The notes beneath the pieces were generated by a model. It saw only the letters and a list, made by a program, of their open reading frames with translations, was not told where the DNA came from and did not search any database. From Pseudoalteromonas sp. MEBiC 03607 (GTDB lineage Bacteria > Pseudomonadota > Gammaproteobacteria > Enterobacterales > Alteromonadaceae): a stretch of 64,000 nucleotides of DNA. Position numbers and translations under genes: made by a program. The stretch is from contig NZ_SRRY01000001.1 in NCBI RefSeq assembly GCF_004792295.1, forward strand, positions 1,932,501 through 1,996,500. Direction: 5' to 3'. The stretch's first letter is position 1; the number at the start of each line of letters is the position of its first letter. Shown in pieces: positions 30,966 to 39,820 of this stretch.

Positions 30966-31739
30966 TTAAAAATTATCTTTCCAGGCTCTGAGACCCGCAA
31001 AGCGTTGCCAAGGTTCAGCTAGATCAAGATTTTCTTTCAGCTCGCTTGGAAGCTCATCAGTTATGTGTGGAAAATGACAACGGATAAAGGGGTTTATTTG
31101 CCTCTCAACGCTTAATTGAGTCGGTAAGCTAATTTTGCCGCTTTCTCGCAGTGCATCTACTTTATCACTGTAGTTGAGAAGGTATTCGTTATTTGGTTCA
31201 ACAGCTTTTGCAAAGGCCAAGTTGGCCTGCGTGTATTCATGAGTGCAGTAGATTTTACACTCATCAGGCAGAGCTCTTAATTTACATAAAGAGTGCCACA
31301 TTTGTTCAGCACTGCCTTCAAATAATCGCCCGCAGCCAGCACTAAATAAGGTATCGCCAGTAAAACTTAACTCATCATTAATGTAACAAACATGATCGAG
31401 AGTATGCCCAGGTGTCGCAAGCACAGTAAAAGTGTAATCGTACACCGCCACCTTATCCGCTTCACAAACGCCATGGCTAATGCCTTTGAAAGGGCTGTGT
31501 CTTGGTCCGTACACCGGGATATCACGAAATGTTTTTACCAAGGCTGCAACGCCATCGGTGTGATCATAGTGATGATGGGTAATTAAAATTCCTGCGAGTG
31601 ATAAGTTATTTTCGCTTAGGTAATTTAGAACGGGCTCTGCCTGTCCTGGGTCGACCACCCACGCTGTTTGTTCAGCTTCATTGCTGATGCACCAAATGTA
31701 GTTATCAGAAAAGGCTTTAATTGCTTTAACTTGCACCAT
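30966..31739 (-). CDS. gloB: Hydroxyacylglutathione hydrolase (glyoxalase II)
   Basis: This 257-residue metallo-beta-lactamase-fold enzyme completes methylglyoxal detoxification by splitting S-lactoylglutathione. The binuclear metal motif THHHYDH is at residues 54-60, followed by TPGHTLDHVCY, FTGDTLFSAGCGRLFEG and CTHEYTQANL. It diverges from the yafS methyltransferase with 53 bases between, the same arrangement as in E. coli. Confidence 0.96.
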   Translation of the reverse strand: MVQVKAIKAFSDNYIWCISNEAEQTAWVVDPGQAEPVLNYLSENNLSLAGILITHHHYDHTDGVAALVKTFRDIPVYGPRHSPFKGISHGVCEADKVAVYDYTFTVLATPGHTLDHVCYINDELSFTGDTLFSAGCGRLFEGSAEQMWHSLCKLRALPDECKIYCTHEYTQANLAFAKAVEPNNEYLLNYSDKVDALRESGKISLPTQLSVERQINPFIRCHFPHITDELPSELKENLDLAEPWQRFAGLRAWKDNF

Positions 31740-31792
31740 GTTTAATTGCTCTATAAAGTGACAGTTAACACACAGTATAACGAGCTCAGAAA

Positions 31793-32551
31793 ATGAAACC
31801 AGCCCTTAGTTTTCAAGAAGGTCCTAAGCCATACTCTTGGCAGCAGTTCCCTCATGGTGACTATTTACGTGCTGAAATTGAACGTAAGCTAACACCATGG
31901 CTGCCGCGCATGTTTGGTTATCACATGCTCAAACTCGGTAATTTAAGTGGTGAGCTGGCAACCAGTGAAAGTCCTATTAAGCATCAAGTTTGCGTAGCAG
32001 AGCAGGGCTTATTTACCGGTGTTATTGCTGATGTAGACGAGTTACCGTTTTATGAGCACAGTGTTGATGCCTGCATATTATCGCACTGTTTAGAATATCA
32101 TTCTGATCCGCACCATATCTTACGTGAAGCGCATCGTACTTTGATCCCCGGTGGTTACATCGTGATCACAGGCTTTAACCCGTTTAGTTTGTGTGGATTG
32201 GCGCAGTTATTACCTTTTAGCCGCCAAAAGCTACCGTGGACAGGGCGGTTTTTTACGCCATCACGAGTAAAAGATTGGTTGAATTTATTAGGCTTTGAAA
32301 TAATCTCTGATGAGCGTTTTATCCATTCATCGCTTGCAAGAGGTAACCGCTTATCGCGCTTTGCTGCGTGGCGCAGCTTTGGCCAGCAATATTTAAAGCC
32401 AATGGGCAGTGTGTATATGCTGGTGGCTAGAAAGCGTGTGGCCCCGCTGACACCAATTAAACCTAAATGGCATGCAAGGCCGCAATTTTCGCCAGTGAAA
32501 GGAGCAGGGCTTAGACAAACATCAAAGCAGCACTGTGAGCGGGATAGCTAG
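31793..32551 (+). CDS. yafS: SAM-dependent methyltransferase, YafS-like
   Basis: This 252-residue class I methyltransferase has HCLEYHSDPHHILREAHRTL and IPGGYIVITGFNPFS in the Rossmann core. The first glycine-rich loop is poorly conserved (the region around QVCVAEQGLFTG), as in other YafS proteins. The substrate is unknown. Its last 30 bases overlap the 3' end of the convergent metallo-hydrolase gene. Confidence 0.83.
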   Translation: MKPALSFQEGPKPYSWQQFPHGDYLRAEIERKLTPWLPRMFGYHMLKLGNLSGELATSESPIKHQVCVAEQGLFTGVIADVDELPFYEHSVDACILSHCLEYHSDPHHILREAHRTLIPGGYIVITGFNPFSLCGLAQLLPFSRQKLPWTGRFFTPSRVKDWLNLLGFEIISDERFIHSSLARGNRLSRFAAWRSFGQQYLKPMGSVYMLVARKRVAPLTPIKPKWHARPQFSPVKGAGLRQTSKQHCERDS

Positions 32552-33385
32552 ATAATGCTGTTGCGTGTCTGTTTTACTTGGATACTGACCTGCACGAATA
32601 TTTAATTGAATAGCAGGATGCAGTAGTTTTGGCACTGCCAAGGTTGCATCGCGGTTTTCACGTGTTGCAATAAAATCTTGTTTATCTCCTTTTAAGTGAA
32701 TGTTTTGCTGACGCTGCTCTTTAACCGTGGTTTTGTTTGCTAAAGGTCGACCATCAGGTTGGTAGTCATGGCACATCCAAAGCACTGTATCGTCAGGAAA
32801 CGCTAAAATTTGTTGTAGTGAATCATATAATTCGCCTGCGCTGCCGCCGGGAAAGTCACAGCGTGCTGTGCCACTGTCTGGCATAAAGAAAGTGTCACCG
32901 ACAAATACATTGCCATCAATGTGATAGCACACACTGTCAGGAGTGTGGCCAGGCGTGGCAATCACATCAACCATGTAATTACCTAACTTAAATTGCGCTT
33001 TATTAGCAAATAAAGCATCAAAAGGCTCGCCATTACACGGCATATCCAGATTGTAAAGTTGGCTAAAGTGCTTTTGTACTTGTGTGATCCCTTCGCCAGT
33101 GCCGAGCTTGCAAGGATGTGTGGCTTGTAATTGCTGCTTTATATAACTTGCCGCAGTGATATGGTCAGCATGGGCGTGGGTTTCAAGGAGCCATTGTAAT
33201 GTCAGCTGCTCAGTTTTTATGAAGCTGATGATCTCATTGGCTGTGGTAAAACTTAACTCTCCACTTGGCATATCAAAATCAGCTGGCGCATCAATCAGCA
33301 AGCAATTTTTAGTGCTTTCACAACTGACTAAATAACAGAGAGTGGCGCTTTGTTGATGAAAAAAAGAGTGAATGCGCAGAGCCAT
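32522..33385 (-). CDS. MBL-fold hydrolase, persulfide dioxygenase (ETHE1/Blh)-like
   Basis: This protein is 287 residues from the ATG at 33385, which has AAGGA seven bases upstream. The metal motif THAHADH is at 69-75, and TPGHTPDSVCYHI, VGDTFFMPDSGTARCDFPGG and CHDYQPDGRPL follow. The DSGTARCDFPGG and CHDYQP pattern is that of ETHE1/Blh-type sulfur dioxygenases, which oxidise glutathione persulfide, rather than of glyoxalase II. It is inserted between yafS and rnhA compared with E. coli. Confidence 0.75.
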   Translation of the reverse strand: MALRIHSFFHQQSATLCYLVSCESTKNCLLIDAPADFDMPSGELSFTTANEIISFIKTEQLTLQWLLETHAHADHITAASYIKQQLQATHPCKLGTGEGITQVQKHFSQLYNLDMPCNGEPFDALFANKAQFKLGNYMVDVIATPGHTPDSVCYHIDGNVFVGDTFFMPDSGTARCDFPGGSAGELYDSLQQILAFPDDTVLWMCHDYQPDGRPLANKTTVKEQRQQNIHLKGDKQDFIATRENRDATLAVPKLLHPAIQLNIRAGQYPSKTDTQQHYLAIPLTVLL

Positions 33386-33475
33386 AATGAGTCCTTTATA
33401 TTTCTTTATAGCCAAATCTTATAACATATAACAAAAATATAAAACGGCCTGCGCTAAGTTTCTTTCAAGGTAATT

Positions 33476-33943
33476 TTAATTACCGTCGTAACCTGTGTCT
33501 TCAAGTAATTGATCGCTGCCAGCGGCTTCGCGGGCTAGATCGTCAACAATTTCATTATATTTGTTGCCGCTATGGCCTTTTACCCAGCGCCATTCTACTT
33601 CGTGTTGCTGGCATGCTGCATCGAGTCGTTTCCATAAATCGACATTCTTAACTGGTTTTTTAGCTGCAGTTTTCCAGCCGCGTTTTTTCCAATTTTCGAC
33701 CCATGACTCAATGCCTTGTTTCACATATTGGCTATCGGTAGTAAGAATGACGTGACAAGAGCGGGTGAGGGTTTCTAGTGCAACGATAGCTGCGAGCATT
33801 TCCATCCGATTATTAGTTGTTAGGGTATAGCCTTGACTCAATTGCTTTTCGTGGCCGTTGTATCGCATCACGATGCCATACCCTCCAGGCCCTGGATTTC
33901 CTAAACATGATCCATCGGTGTAAATCTCTACGGTTTTCTGCAC
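33476..33943 (-). CDS. rnhA: Ribonuclease HI
   Basis: It degrades RNA in RNA-DNA hybrids. I use the GTG at 33943, with AAGG upstream, which gives exactly 155 residues and puts the first catalytic Asp at D10 ([17 protein letters not shown]), as in E. coli RNase HI. The second acidic residue is in [13 protein letters not shown] and the third in [12 protein letters not shown] longer reading frame upstream would run into dnaQ. It diverges from dnaQ with 68 bases between. Confidence 0.95.
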   Translation of the reverse strand: MQKTVEIYTDGSCLGNPGPGGYGIVMRYNGHEKQLSQGYTLTTNNRMEMLAAIVALETLTRSCHVILTTDSQYVKQGIESWVENWKKRGWKTAAKKPVKNVDLWKRLDAACQQHEVEWRWVKGHSGNKYNEIVDDLAREAAGSDQLLEDTGYDGN

Positions 33944-34011
33944 TGTTTTACCTTGATATTGTGTACAATAAAGTGAATATAGAAAGATACCAGAGTCAGG
34001 CTTAAGACGAT

Positions 34012-34722
34012 ATGGCACATAGACAAATAGTTTTAGATACAGAAACCACGGGTATTGACCCAAAGCAAGGCCACCGCATCATTGAAATCGGTTGTGTTGA
34101 ACTTGTGAATCGCCGTCTTACTGGCAACAACTTTCATGTGTACATCAATCCACAACGTGAAATAGAAGAAGAAGCGATAGACGTACACGGTATCACCAAT
34201 GAATTTTTGCGTGATAAACCTTTGTACCACCAAATTGCCCATGAGTTTTTAGAGTATATTCGTGGCGCAGAGCTTGTTATTCATAACGCAGCGTTCGATA
34301 TCGGCCACATGGACAACGAGTTTGCATTGTTAAATCAAGGTTTTCCGAATACTGCCGATGTATGTAGTGTACTTGATACCTTGAAAATGGCGCGTGACTT
34401 GCATCCAGGTCAAAAGAATAACCTTGATGCGCTTTGTCGCCGCTATGATATTGATAACTCAAAGCGTACTTTACACGGCGCATTACTGGATTCCGAGATT
34501 CTAGCTGATGTTTACTTGGCAATGACCGGTGGACAAGTAAAGCTGAACCTCAATCAAAATAAAGATGAAGGCTCAACACATCAAACGGGTGGTATTCGTC
34601 GTCTTAGTGCCGACAGAGCACCCCTTGTGGTATTAAGAGCAACCGAACAAGAGCAAGCTGCCCATGAAGAACGTTTAGATTTAGTGGCAAAGGGTGGTCA
34701 ATGTTTATGGCGTGCAGAATAA
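34012..34722 (+). CDS. dnaQ: DNA polymerase III epsilon subunit (proofreading exonuclease)
   Basis: This 236-residue DnaQ has Exo[10 protein letters not shown] (D9, E11), ExoII in [14 protein letters not shown] and ExoIII in [15 protein letters not shown], so the 3'-5' exonuclease site is complete. The C-terminal linker and the alpha-binding segment follow. The divergent rnhA-dnaQ pair is conserved in gammaproteobacteria. Confidence 0.97.
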   Translation: MAHRQIVLDTETTGIDPKQGHRIIEIGCVELVNRRLTGNNFHVYINPQREIEEEAIDVHGITNEFLRDKPLYHQIAHEFLEYIRGAELVIHNAAFDIGHMDNEFALLNQGFPNTADVCSVLDTLKMARDLHPGQKNNLDALCRRYDIDNSKRTLHGALLDSEILADVYLAMTGGQVKLNLNQNKDEGSTHQTGGIRRLSADRAPLVVLRATEQEQAAHEERLDLVAKGGQCLWRAE

Positions 34723-34731
34723 GGTAATGAA

Positions 34732-36105
34732 ATGAGAAAACAGCTACTAGCAGGAATACTGTGCTTAATGCCTTGTATGGGATTTGCAACAGCACAAGAT
34801 AAGATAACGCCATTAGCTCGGGATGGGGTTAAAAATGAAATTCCTCTGTTAGAAAACCGTTTTCGCATCGATCATAAAATCGATAAAGTAACCTTACTGT
34901 TCTTTCGTAACCGCGGTGCACCTGCCGTTGTATTGGTTCGTCCTGATGGGACTAAGTATTACGCCACAGACTCAGTAAAAAATCATGATCTTGATTGGTA
35001 TGATGAGCTAAGTTATGACTTAGTCACTATTACTAATCCTATGCCTGGCCCATGGCAGGTTGTTGGCAAAATTTTGCCAGGAAGCCGTATTATGGTGATG
35101 GGAGAAATTGAATTAGATGTAGATCCTTTACCGCCGATGCTATTTCGCGGAGAGACAGTGAAACTGACTGGTCGCGTATTAAATGATGGAGAACCCATCG
35201 AAGTGGGGCAGTTTCGTGATGTGATTAGTTTGAATGTCGATTTTGTCAGTACTAATAATAGTGATTACTCAAACTTTGGTGCCGGTACGCAAAGTGTCAC
35301 TGAGTTTAGAGATGATGGCCGTGGTTTTGATGAGCGCCCGCTTGATGGGGTATTTACTGGCGAATTTAAACTGACGTTTCCTGCAGGTGAGTGGCAACCA
35401 GAGCTATATATAGAAACGCCTATATTAAAGCGTACCGTGGTGCAAAAGCCAATTGTGGTGCATGAGCCGCCTTTTGATTATGAAGTAGCACTTGCTGAGC
35501 AAGATGAAGATGACCACATTTTAACGATCACCTTAAATCCTGAAATCGTCAAACCTGAAACCGTGCTCATTCAGGGGAAAATCTATTATCCGAATAATGA
35601 AGAGCAAATGTTCTCAATTGATGCGGATAAATCACAAATGCGCGAACTTGCAATTAAAAATTATGACTGGGGTAGATACAGTGTTGAGCTATCTGTATTT
35701 GGTAGCAATATAAATGACCGTGAATTTATGGCTACTTTACCAACTTATAAATTTGAAATTGAGCGACCCATTGAAGCTGTACCAGAAATTGTTCGCCCTG
35801 AAATCGATTTAGAAGCCCAAGCTGAGCAGCAACGAATTATTGAAGAGGAACAAAAAGCGTCCACTACACTAATGGTGATACTCATTGTTGTTGGAAATTT
35901 AATCGTTCTACTGTTAGGGTGGCTAGCGATTCGAATTTTTGTGCAGAAAAAACCACTTAAATTTAAAGTTTCTTTGCCATTTTTAAAGAAAAAAAATAAA
36001 ACTGAAAATGATGAGCAAGCAGCGAAAGAAAATGAAGTCGGCAAAAATGGCTCAAAAAATGACAAATCAGGTGAAATTTTAAACCTTTCGATGTCAGATG
36101 ACTAA
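34732..36105 (+). CDS. TIGR03503-family membrane-anchored periplasmic protein
   Basis: This 457-residue protein has a signal peptide (residues 1-22, ending MGFATAQD). A large beta-rich extracytoplasmic region includes FRDDGRGFDERPLDGVFTG, which resembles a calcium-binding or Ig-like loop. One transmembrane helix lies near 379-402 (VILIVVGNLIVLLLGWLA), followed by a basic, low-complexity cytoplasmic tail. I recognise it as the TIGR03503 type found beside dnaQ and tRNA-Asp in Vibrio- and Shewanella-like genomes; no function is known. It starts nine bases after dnaQ. Confidence 0.75.
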   Translation: MRKQLLAGILCLMPCMGFATAQDKITPLARDGVKNEIPLLENRFRIDHKIDKVTLLFFRNRGAPAVVLVRPDGTKYYATDSVKNHDLDWYDELSYDLVTITNPMPGPWQVVGKILPGSRIMVMGEIELDVDPLPPMLFRGETVKLTGRVLNDGEPIEVGQFRDVISLNVDFVSTNNSDYSNFGAGTQSVTEFRDDGRGFDERPLDGVFTGEFKLTFPAGEWQPELYIETPILKRTVVQKPIVVHEPPFDYEVALAEQDEDDHILTITLNPEIVKPETVLIQGKIYYPNNEEQMFSIDADKSQMRELAIKNYDWGRYSVELSVFGSNINDREFMATLPTYKFEIERPIEAVPEIVRPEIDLEAQAEQQRIIEEEQKASTTLMVILIVVGNLIVLLLGWLAIRIFVQKKPLKFKVSLPFLKKKNKTENDEQAAKENEVGKNGSKNDKSGEILNLSMSDD

Positions 36106-36132
36106 AAAACCTGTAAAAATACAAAAAACCCC

Positions 36133-36170
36133 TTGACGAACCAGAGGGTGATTCGTATTATTCACGCCGC
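36133..36170 (+). promoter_or_regulatory. Promoter of the tRNA-Asp operon, GC-rich discriminator
   Basis: -35 TTGACG (36133-36138), 17-base spacer, -10 TATTAT (36156-36161), then TCACGCCGC. It has the same -35 and spacing as the other tRNA promoter in this window and a discriminator of the stringent type. Confidence 0.82.
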
Positions 36171-36203
36171 TGTCAGGGGAGACTCAGTCAGCAACGAAAA
36201 TGT

Positions 36204-36280
36204 GGAGTGGTAGTTCAGTTGGTTAGAATACCGGCCTGTCACGCCGGGGGTCGCGGGTTCGAGTCCCGTCCACTCCGCCA
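36204..36280 (+). tRNA. tRNA-Asp (GUC), copy 1
   Basis: 77 bases with encoded CCA. The anticodon loop CTGTCAC gives GUC, and the acceptor stem is GGAGTGG. Flanking arms CGAAAAT (36195-36201) and ATTTTCG (36281-36287) are complementary. Confidence 0.98.
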
Positions 36281-36307
36281 ATTTTCGACAATTTGTAAGT
36301 ACGCGCT

Positions 36308-36384
36308 GGAGTGGTAGTTCAGTTGGTTAGAATACCGGCCTGTCACGCCGGGGGTCGCGGGTTCGAGTCCCGTCCACTCCGCCA
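36308..36384 (+). tRNA. tRNA-Asp (GUC), copy 2
   Basis: Identical to copy 1. Flanking arms TGTAAGTA (36294-36301) and TACTTACA (36387-36394) are complementary. Confidence 0.98.
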
Positions 36385-36425
36385 ATTACTTACACAACTT
36401 ATGGTTGTAAAACATTTTCCTTTGC

Positions 36426-36502
36426 GGAGTGGTAGTTCAGTTGGTTAGAATACCGGCCTGTCACGCCGGGGGTCGCGGGTTCGAGTCCCGTCCACTCCGC
36501 CA
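36426..36502 (+). tRNA. tRNA-Asp (GUC), copy 3
   Basis: Identical to copy 1. Flanking arms TTTTCCT (36415-36421) and AGGAAAA (36505-36511) are complementary. Confidence 0.98.
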
Positions 36503-36532
36503 ATAGGAAAAATAAATAGCATTAAATACTGC

Positions 36533-36609
36533 GGAGTGGTAGTTCAGTTGGTTAGAATACCGGCCTGTCACGCCGGGGGTCGCGGGTTCGAGTCCCGTCC
36601 ACTCCGCCA
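36533..36609 (+). tRNA. tRNA-Asp (GUC), copy 4
   Basis: Identical to copy 1. Two stacked arm pairs: TTAAATA (36522-36528) with TATTTAA (36611-36617), and outside them AAATAGC (36514-36520) with GCTATTT (36620-36626), 14 bp in total. Confidence 0.98.
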
Positions 36610-36646
36610 CTATTTAAACGCTATTTTATTACAAAATTTGTATCGC

Positions 36647-36723
36647 GGAGTGGTAGTTCAGTTGGTTAGAATACCGGCCTGTCACGCCGGGGGTCGCGGG
36701 TTCGAGTCCCGTCCACTCCGCCA
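36647..36723 (+). tRNA. tRNA-Asp (GUC), copy 5
   Basis: Identical to copy 1. Two stacked arm pairs: AATTTGT (36635-36641) with ACAAATT (36724-36730), and TTATTAC (36626-36632) with GTAATAA (36733-36739), 14 bp in total. Confidence 0.98.
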
Positions 36724-36754
36724 ACAAATTAAGTAATAACAATGATATCTCTGC

Positions 36755-36831
36755 GGAGTGGTAGTTCAGTTGGTTAGAATACCGGCCTGTCACGCCGGGG
36801 GTCGCGGGTTCGAGTCCCGTCCACTCCGCCA
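36755..36831 (+). tRNA. tRNA-Asp (GUC), copy 6
   Basis: Identical to copy 1. Flanking arms ATGATATC (36742-36749) and GATATCAT (36835-36842) are complementary. Confidence 0.98.
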
Positions 36832-36881
36832 TTTGATATCATAAACAAATTAAGTGCATTACCCCATGCACATACCACTGC

Positions 36882-36958
36882 GGAGTGGTAGTTCAGTTGG
36901 TTAGAATACCGGCCTGTCACGCCGGGGGTCGCGGGTTCGAGTCCCGTCCACTCCGCCA
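36882..36958 (+). tRNA. tRNA-Asp (GUC), copy 7
   Basis: Identical to copy 1. AAACAAA (36843-36849) can pair with TTTGTTT (36959-36965), with a small hairpin (TGCAT/ATGCA) in between. The downstream arm can instead fold with AAACAAATG at 36971-36979. Confidence 0.98.
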
Positions 36959-36979
36959 TTTGTTTTCCTCAAACAAATG
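36957..36979 (+). terminator. Hairpin at the end of the tRNA-Asp operon
   Basis: CATTTGTTT and AAACAAATG form a 9-bp stem that begins in the CCA end of copy 7. No T-run follows, so it may be a processing or protective hairpin rather than a true terminator. Confidence 0.4.
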
Positions 36980-37027
36980 ATTAGATAAGTCTTTACTTCA
37001 CAACGCACTTTTTAATTATACTTACAA

Positions 37028-37069
<42 letters not shown>

Positions 37070-37174
37070 TTCATCCTATCTTGCTAATATTCTTCATTAT
37101 TCCTATTTATTCAGCTTTTTATATCTGCATGAATAGCAAAGAATGGCGGCTCCACAACAAAAAGGAAATGCGTT

Positions 37175-37894
37175 ATGAGTACATTCGGAACACAACTAAA
37201 ACACTATCGCAGTGAGCTAAAACTGAGCCAACCAGAATTTGCAGAGCAAGTTGGAATAGAGCAAAGTTACCTTTCAAAACTTGAGAACGATAAATCAGTG
37301 CCTTCGAATGACACATTTCGTTCAATATTAACGGCGCTCAATCTAACAATTTGCGACTTTATGGAGCCATTAAAACATTCTGTAGATAAAGCTCGGTTGA
37401 TTAATGTGCCTGACATTGAAGCTTGGTATAAGCAACAAAGTAATAAGCAATTCATTAAGCAGCGTTCACTCGTCTATATTGCCATACTGTTAAGTGCGCT
37501 AGGCTGTGCCATGTTTTATTTAGGGCATCAAGAAAAGCTATTCAATACAAAATTCTATGAGTACAAATCATATGGTGTGGTGAAAGATAATGAACCAGAT
37601 GGCATTTTTCATGATTGGCGTATGCTCGTAGAACAAAGCAGCGAGAAAATAGATGCTAAACGTCGTGAAATGATTAGCAGGCATGATTTTAAATTTATTA
37701 TCTCAGCGGACTATAAAGGTTTTTCGTTTGTAGAATCTGGCGAGCAAGGCAGGCGTTTATATAGCCTTACTTCAAAAACACCTATTATCAAGCCCCATAA
37801 AGGCCATGTGTGGCTTGAGTTTATAGGTATCTTATTGTTTGTAGTTGGTGCAGGTCTCATAACATTTGAGAGTAAACTGACAAGACAGCATTAA
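37175..37894 (+). CDS. Membrane-anchored XRE-family transcriptional regulator
   Basis: This 239-residue protein has an N-terminal HTH_3 domain (about residues 7-62, with LSQPEFAEQVGIEQSYLSKL) and two hydrophobic segments: about 94-114 (LVYIAILLSALGCAMFYLGH) and about 208-230 (FIGILLFVVGAGLITF). The roughly 95 residues between them would face the periplasm and could sense a signal. The start has AAGGAAA upstream. It stands alone between the tRNA-Asp array and a convergent Sel1 gene. Target genes are unknown. Confidence 0.8.
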   Translation: MSTFGTQLKHYRSELKLSQPEFAEQVGIEQSYLSKLENDKSVPSNDTFRSILTALNLTICDFMEPLKHSVDKARLINVPDIEAWYKQQSNKQFIKQRSLVYIAILLSALGCAMFYLGHQEKLFNTKFYEYKSYGVVKDNEPDGIFHDWRMLVEQSSEKIDAKRREMISRHDFKFIISADYKGFSFVESGEQGRRLYSLTSKTPIIKPHKGHVWLEFIGILLFVVGAGLITFESKLTRQH

Positions 37895-37917
37895 TGAGTT
37901 GTAGAACCTGACGCGTG

Positions 37918-38382
37918 TTAGCTTGCGTCAGGATCGCGAGGAATTAAATGTGCAAATTGCTGCTGGTGGATTTGTTCATATAGGGTAGCTGCATAGCTTT
38001 GCGCGTCTTGTAATCGGCGCGTACTGATGTGTTTTCGAAGGTCGTTAAGTGCTGCGGTTGCAGGCTCATAACCCTGACTACTTGCCAGACTTAGCCACAC
38101 CGCGCCATGAAATACACTGTGCGGCACACCTTGCCCTTTGATGAAAAACAGCCCCATATAAAATTGTGCCCTATGATTACCCGCCATAGCAGCTAAACGC
38201 ATCCATTTGGCAGCAAGGGGAGGCTGTTCATTTTTTAAATAATACAAAGCTTTGTTTAGTACGTTTTCAACAGATTGAGTACTTTTATCTGGCGCCGACC
38301 CTTTATCGGGTTGGGTTATAAAGGCAAGTACATTATCAAGCTGTTGCTCTAAATCTAAGCCTACTGGCGAATTATCAGACAT
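37918..38382 (-). CDS. Sel1-repeat protein
   Basis: This 154-residue protein has about two Sel1/TPR-like repeats (residues 50-120: AAKWMRLAAMAGNHRAQFYM, and GVPHSVFHGAVWLSLAS). There is no signal peptide, so it is probably cytoplasmic. Sel1 repeats mediate protein-protein contacts; the partner is not evident. It is convergent with the XRE regulator and divergent from the NCS2 permease. Confidence 0.75.
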   Translation of the reverse strand: MSDNSPVGLDLEQQLDNVLAFITQPDKGSAPDKSTQSVENVLNKALYYLKNEQPPLAAKWMRLAAMAGNHRAQFYMGLFFIKGQGVPHSVFHGAVWLSLASSQGYEPATAALNDLRKHISTRRLQDAQSYAATLYEQIHQQQFAHLIPRDPDAS

Positions 38383-38503
38383 AGTTTAGTTATTTTCTTG
38401 AAATAAAAGACCTTATTAGTTTAGAACATTGCAAGGTAAAATGTCCTCTTATTGAGATAAAATATGATAAAATTAGCCAATTAATCTCAACTTAAAGTTA
38501 AAC

Positions 38504-39796
38504 ATGTTCGAAAGACTTTTCAAAATCACTGAAAATAACACCTCTGTGCGCCGCGAGACTATTGCTGGCATCACAACATTCATTACCATGGTTTACATTG
38601 TATTTGTTAACCCTGCAATGCTTGCTGAAGCGGGAATGGATCAAGGTGCCGCATTCGTAGCAACTTGTATTGCTGCTGCAATTGGCTGTTTTATCATGGG
38701 CTTATGGGCAAACTATCCATTAGCACTGGCACCGGGTATGGGCTTAAACGCGTTCTTTACCTATGGTGTAGTGCTTGGTATGGGCTACACTTGGCAAGCC
38801 GCACTTGGTGCAGTATTTATGTCTGGCTGTATATTTTTGTGTTTAAGCCTATTTAAGGTGCGAGAGTGGATCATTGATGCGATCCCTCTGGTATTAAAGC
38901 GTGCGATTGCCACAGGTATTGGTGCTTTCTTAGCGCTTATTGCACTAAAAAATGCCGGTATTATTGTAGCAAGTCCTGCAACCTTAGTGCAGTTAGGCGA
39001 TATCACAGCTCCAGGTCCTTTACTGGCTATCTTTAGCTTTTTTGTTATTGCGGCTCTTCTATACCGCGACATGAAAAGCGGCGTGCTAATTAGCATTTTA
39101 TTGGTTACGGCTATCGCCCTTGGCTTAGACCTAGTGGAGTATCAAGGGATTATTTCAATGCCACCTTCAATTGCGCCAACCTTTATGCAACTGGATTTTG
39201 CTGCAGCATTAGAAATTTCAATGTTAACGGTAATCTTTGCCTTCTTATTTGTTGATTTGTTTGACACTTCAGGCACCTTGGTTGCTGTAACGCAAAAGGC
39301 AGGTCTTGCTGATGAGCAAGGTAAAATGCCACGCCTAGGTCGTGCGTTAAGTGCCGACAGCACAGCAACGATTGCAGGCTCAATGCTTGGTACTTCAACG
39401 ACAACGTCATACATTGAATCTGTAGCGGGTGTGTCTGTAGGTGGTCGTACAGGTCTTACAGCTGTTGTTGTGGGTATTTGTTTCTTGTTAATGATGTTCT
39501 TTGCACCACTAGCCGGTATGATCCCTGCGTATGCAACGGCAGGTGCGATTTTGTATGTTGCTGTTTTAATGATGCAAAACTTAAAGCTGGTAAATTGGGA
39601 TGATATGACAGATGCCATTCCAGTGAGCGTGGTATTATTAATGACGCCGTTAACTTTCTCGATTGCGCACGGTATCGCACTGGGTTTTATTTCGTATACT
39701 GCGGTGAAGTTGGTATGTGGTAAAAAAGATGAAATCAGTATTAGTGTGTGGGTGTTAACAGCATTGTTTATTGTTAAGTTCGCGTTTTTATCTTAA
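38504..39796 (+). CDS. NCS2-family purine permease (AzgA type)
   Basis: This 430-residue polytopic protein has the AzgA-type start (MFERLFKITENNTSVRRETI, then AGITTFITMVYIVFVNP) and the core motif TSTTTSYIESVAGVSVGGRT near 300, typical of adenine/hypoxanthine/guanine symporters such as E. coli PurP and GhxP. About 12-14 membrane segments can be traced. The exact purine is not decided by sequence. It ends at a shared bidirectional terminator (39821-39850). Confidence 0.9.
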   Translation: MFERLFKITENNTSVRRETIAGITTFITMVYIVFVNPAMLAEAGMDQGAAFVATCIAAAIGCFIMGLWANYPLALAPGMGLNAFFTYGVVLGMGYTWQAALGAVFMSGCIFLCLSLFKVREWIIDAIPLVLKRAIATGIGAFLALIALKNAGIIVASPATLVQLGDITAPGPLLAIFSFFVIAALLYRDMKSGVLISILLVTAIALGLDLVEYQGIISMPPSIAPTFMQLDFAAALEISMLTVIFAFLFVDLFDTSGTLVAVTQKAGLADEQGKMPRLGRALSADSTATIAGSMLGTSTTTSYIESVAGVSVGGRTGLTAVVVGICFLLMMFFAPLAGMIPAYATAGAILYVAVLMMQNLKLVNWDDMTDAIPVSVVLLMTPLTFSIAHGIALGFISYTAVKLVCGKKDEISISVWVLTALFIVKFAFLS

Positions 39797-39820
39797 ACAC
39801 CAACTAAATAAAGTAAGCAC

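Noticed and set aside
36536..36959. Open reading frames over the tRNA-Asp genes (with repeats such as WTGLEPATPGVTGRYSNQ and VRIPACHAGGRGFESRPL).
   Set aside because: They are translations of tRNA-Asp itself, a common false protein in databases. No ribosome binding site, and their repeats match the tRNA repeats.
37918..39796. A toxin-antitoxin or phage island between tRNA-Asp and cysB.
   Set aside because: The XRE protein has membrane helices and no partner gene. The Sel1 protein and permease are ordinary, and no integrase or repeat of the tRNA 3' end was found.
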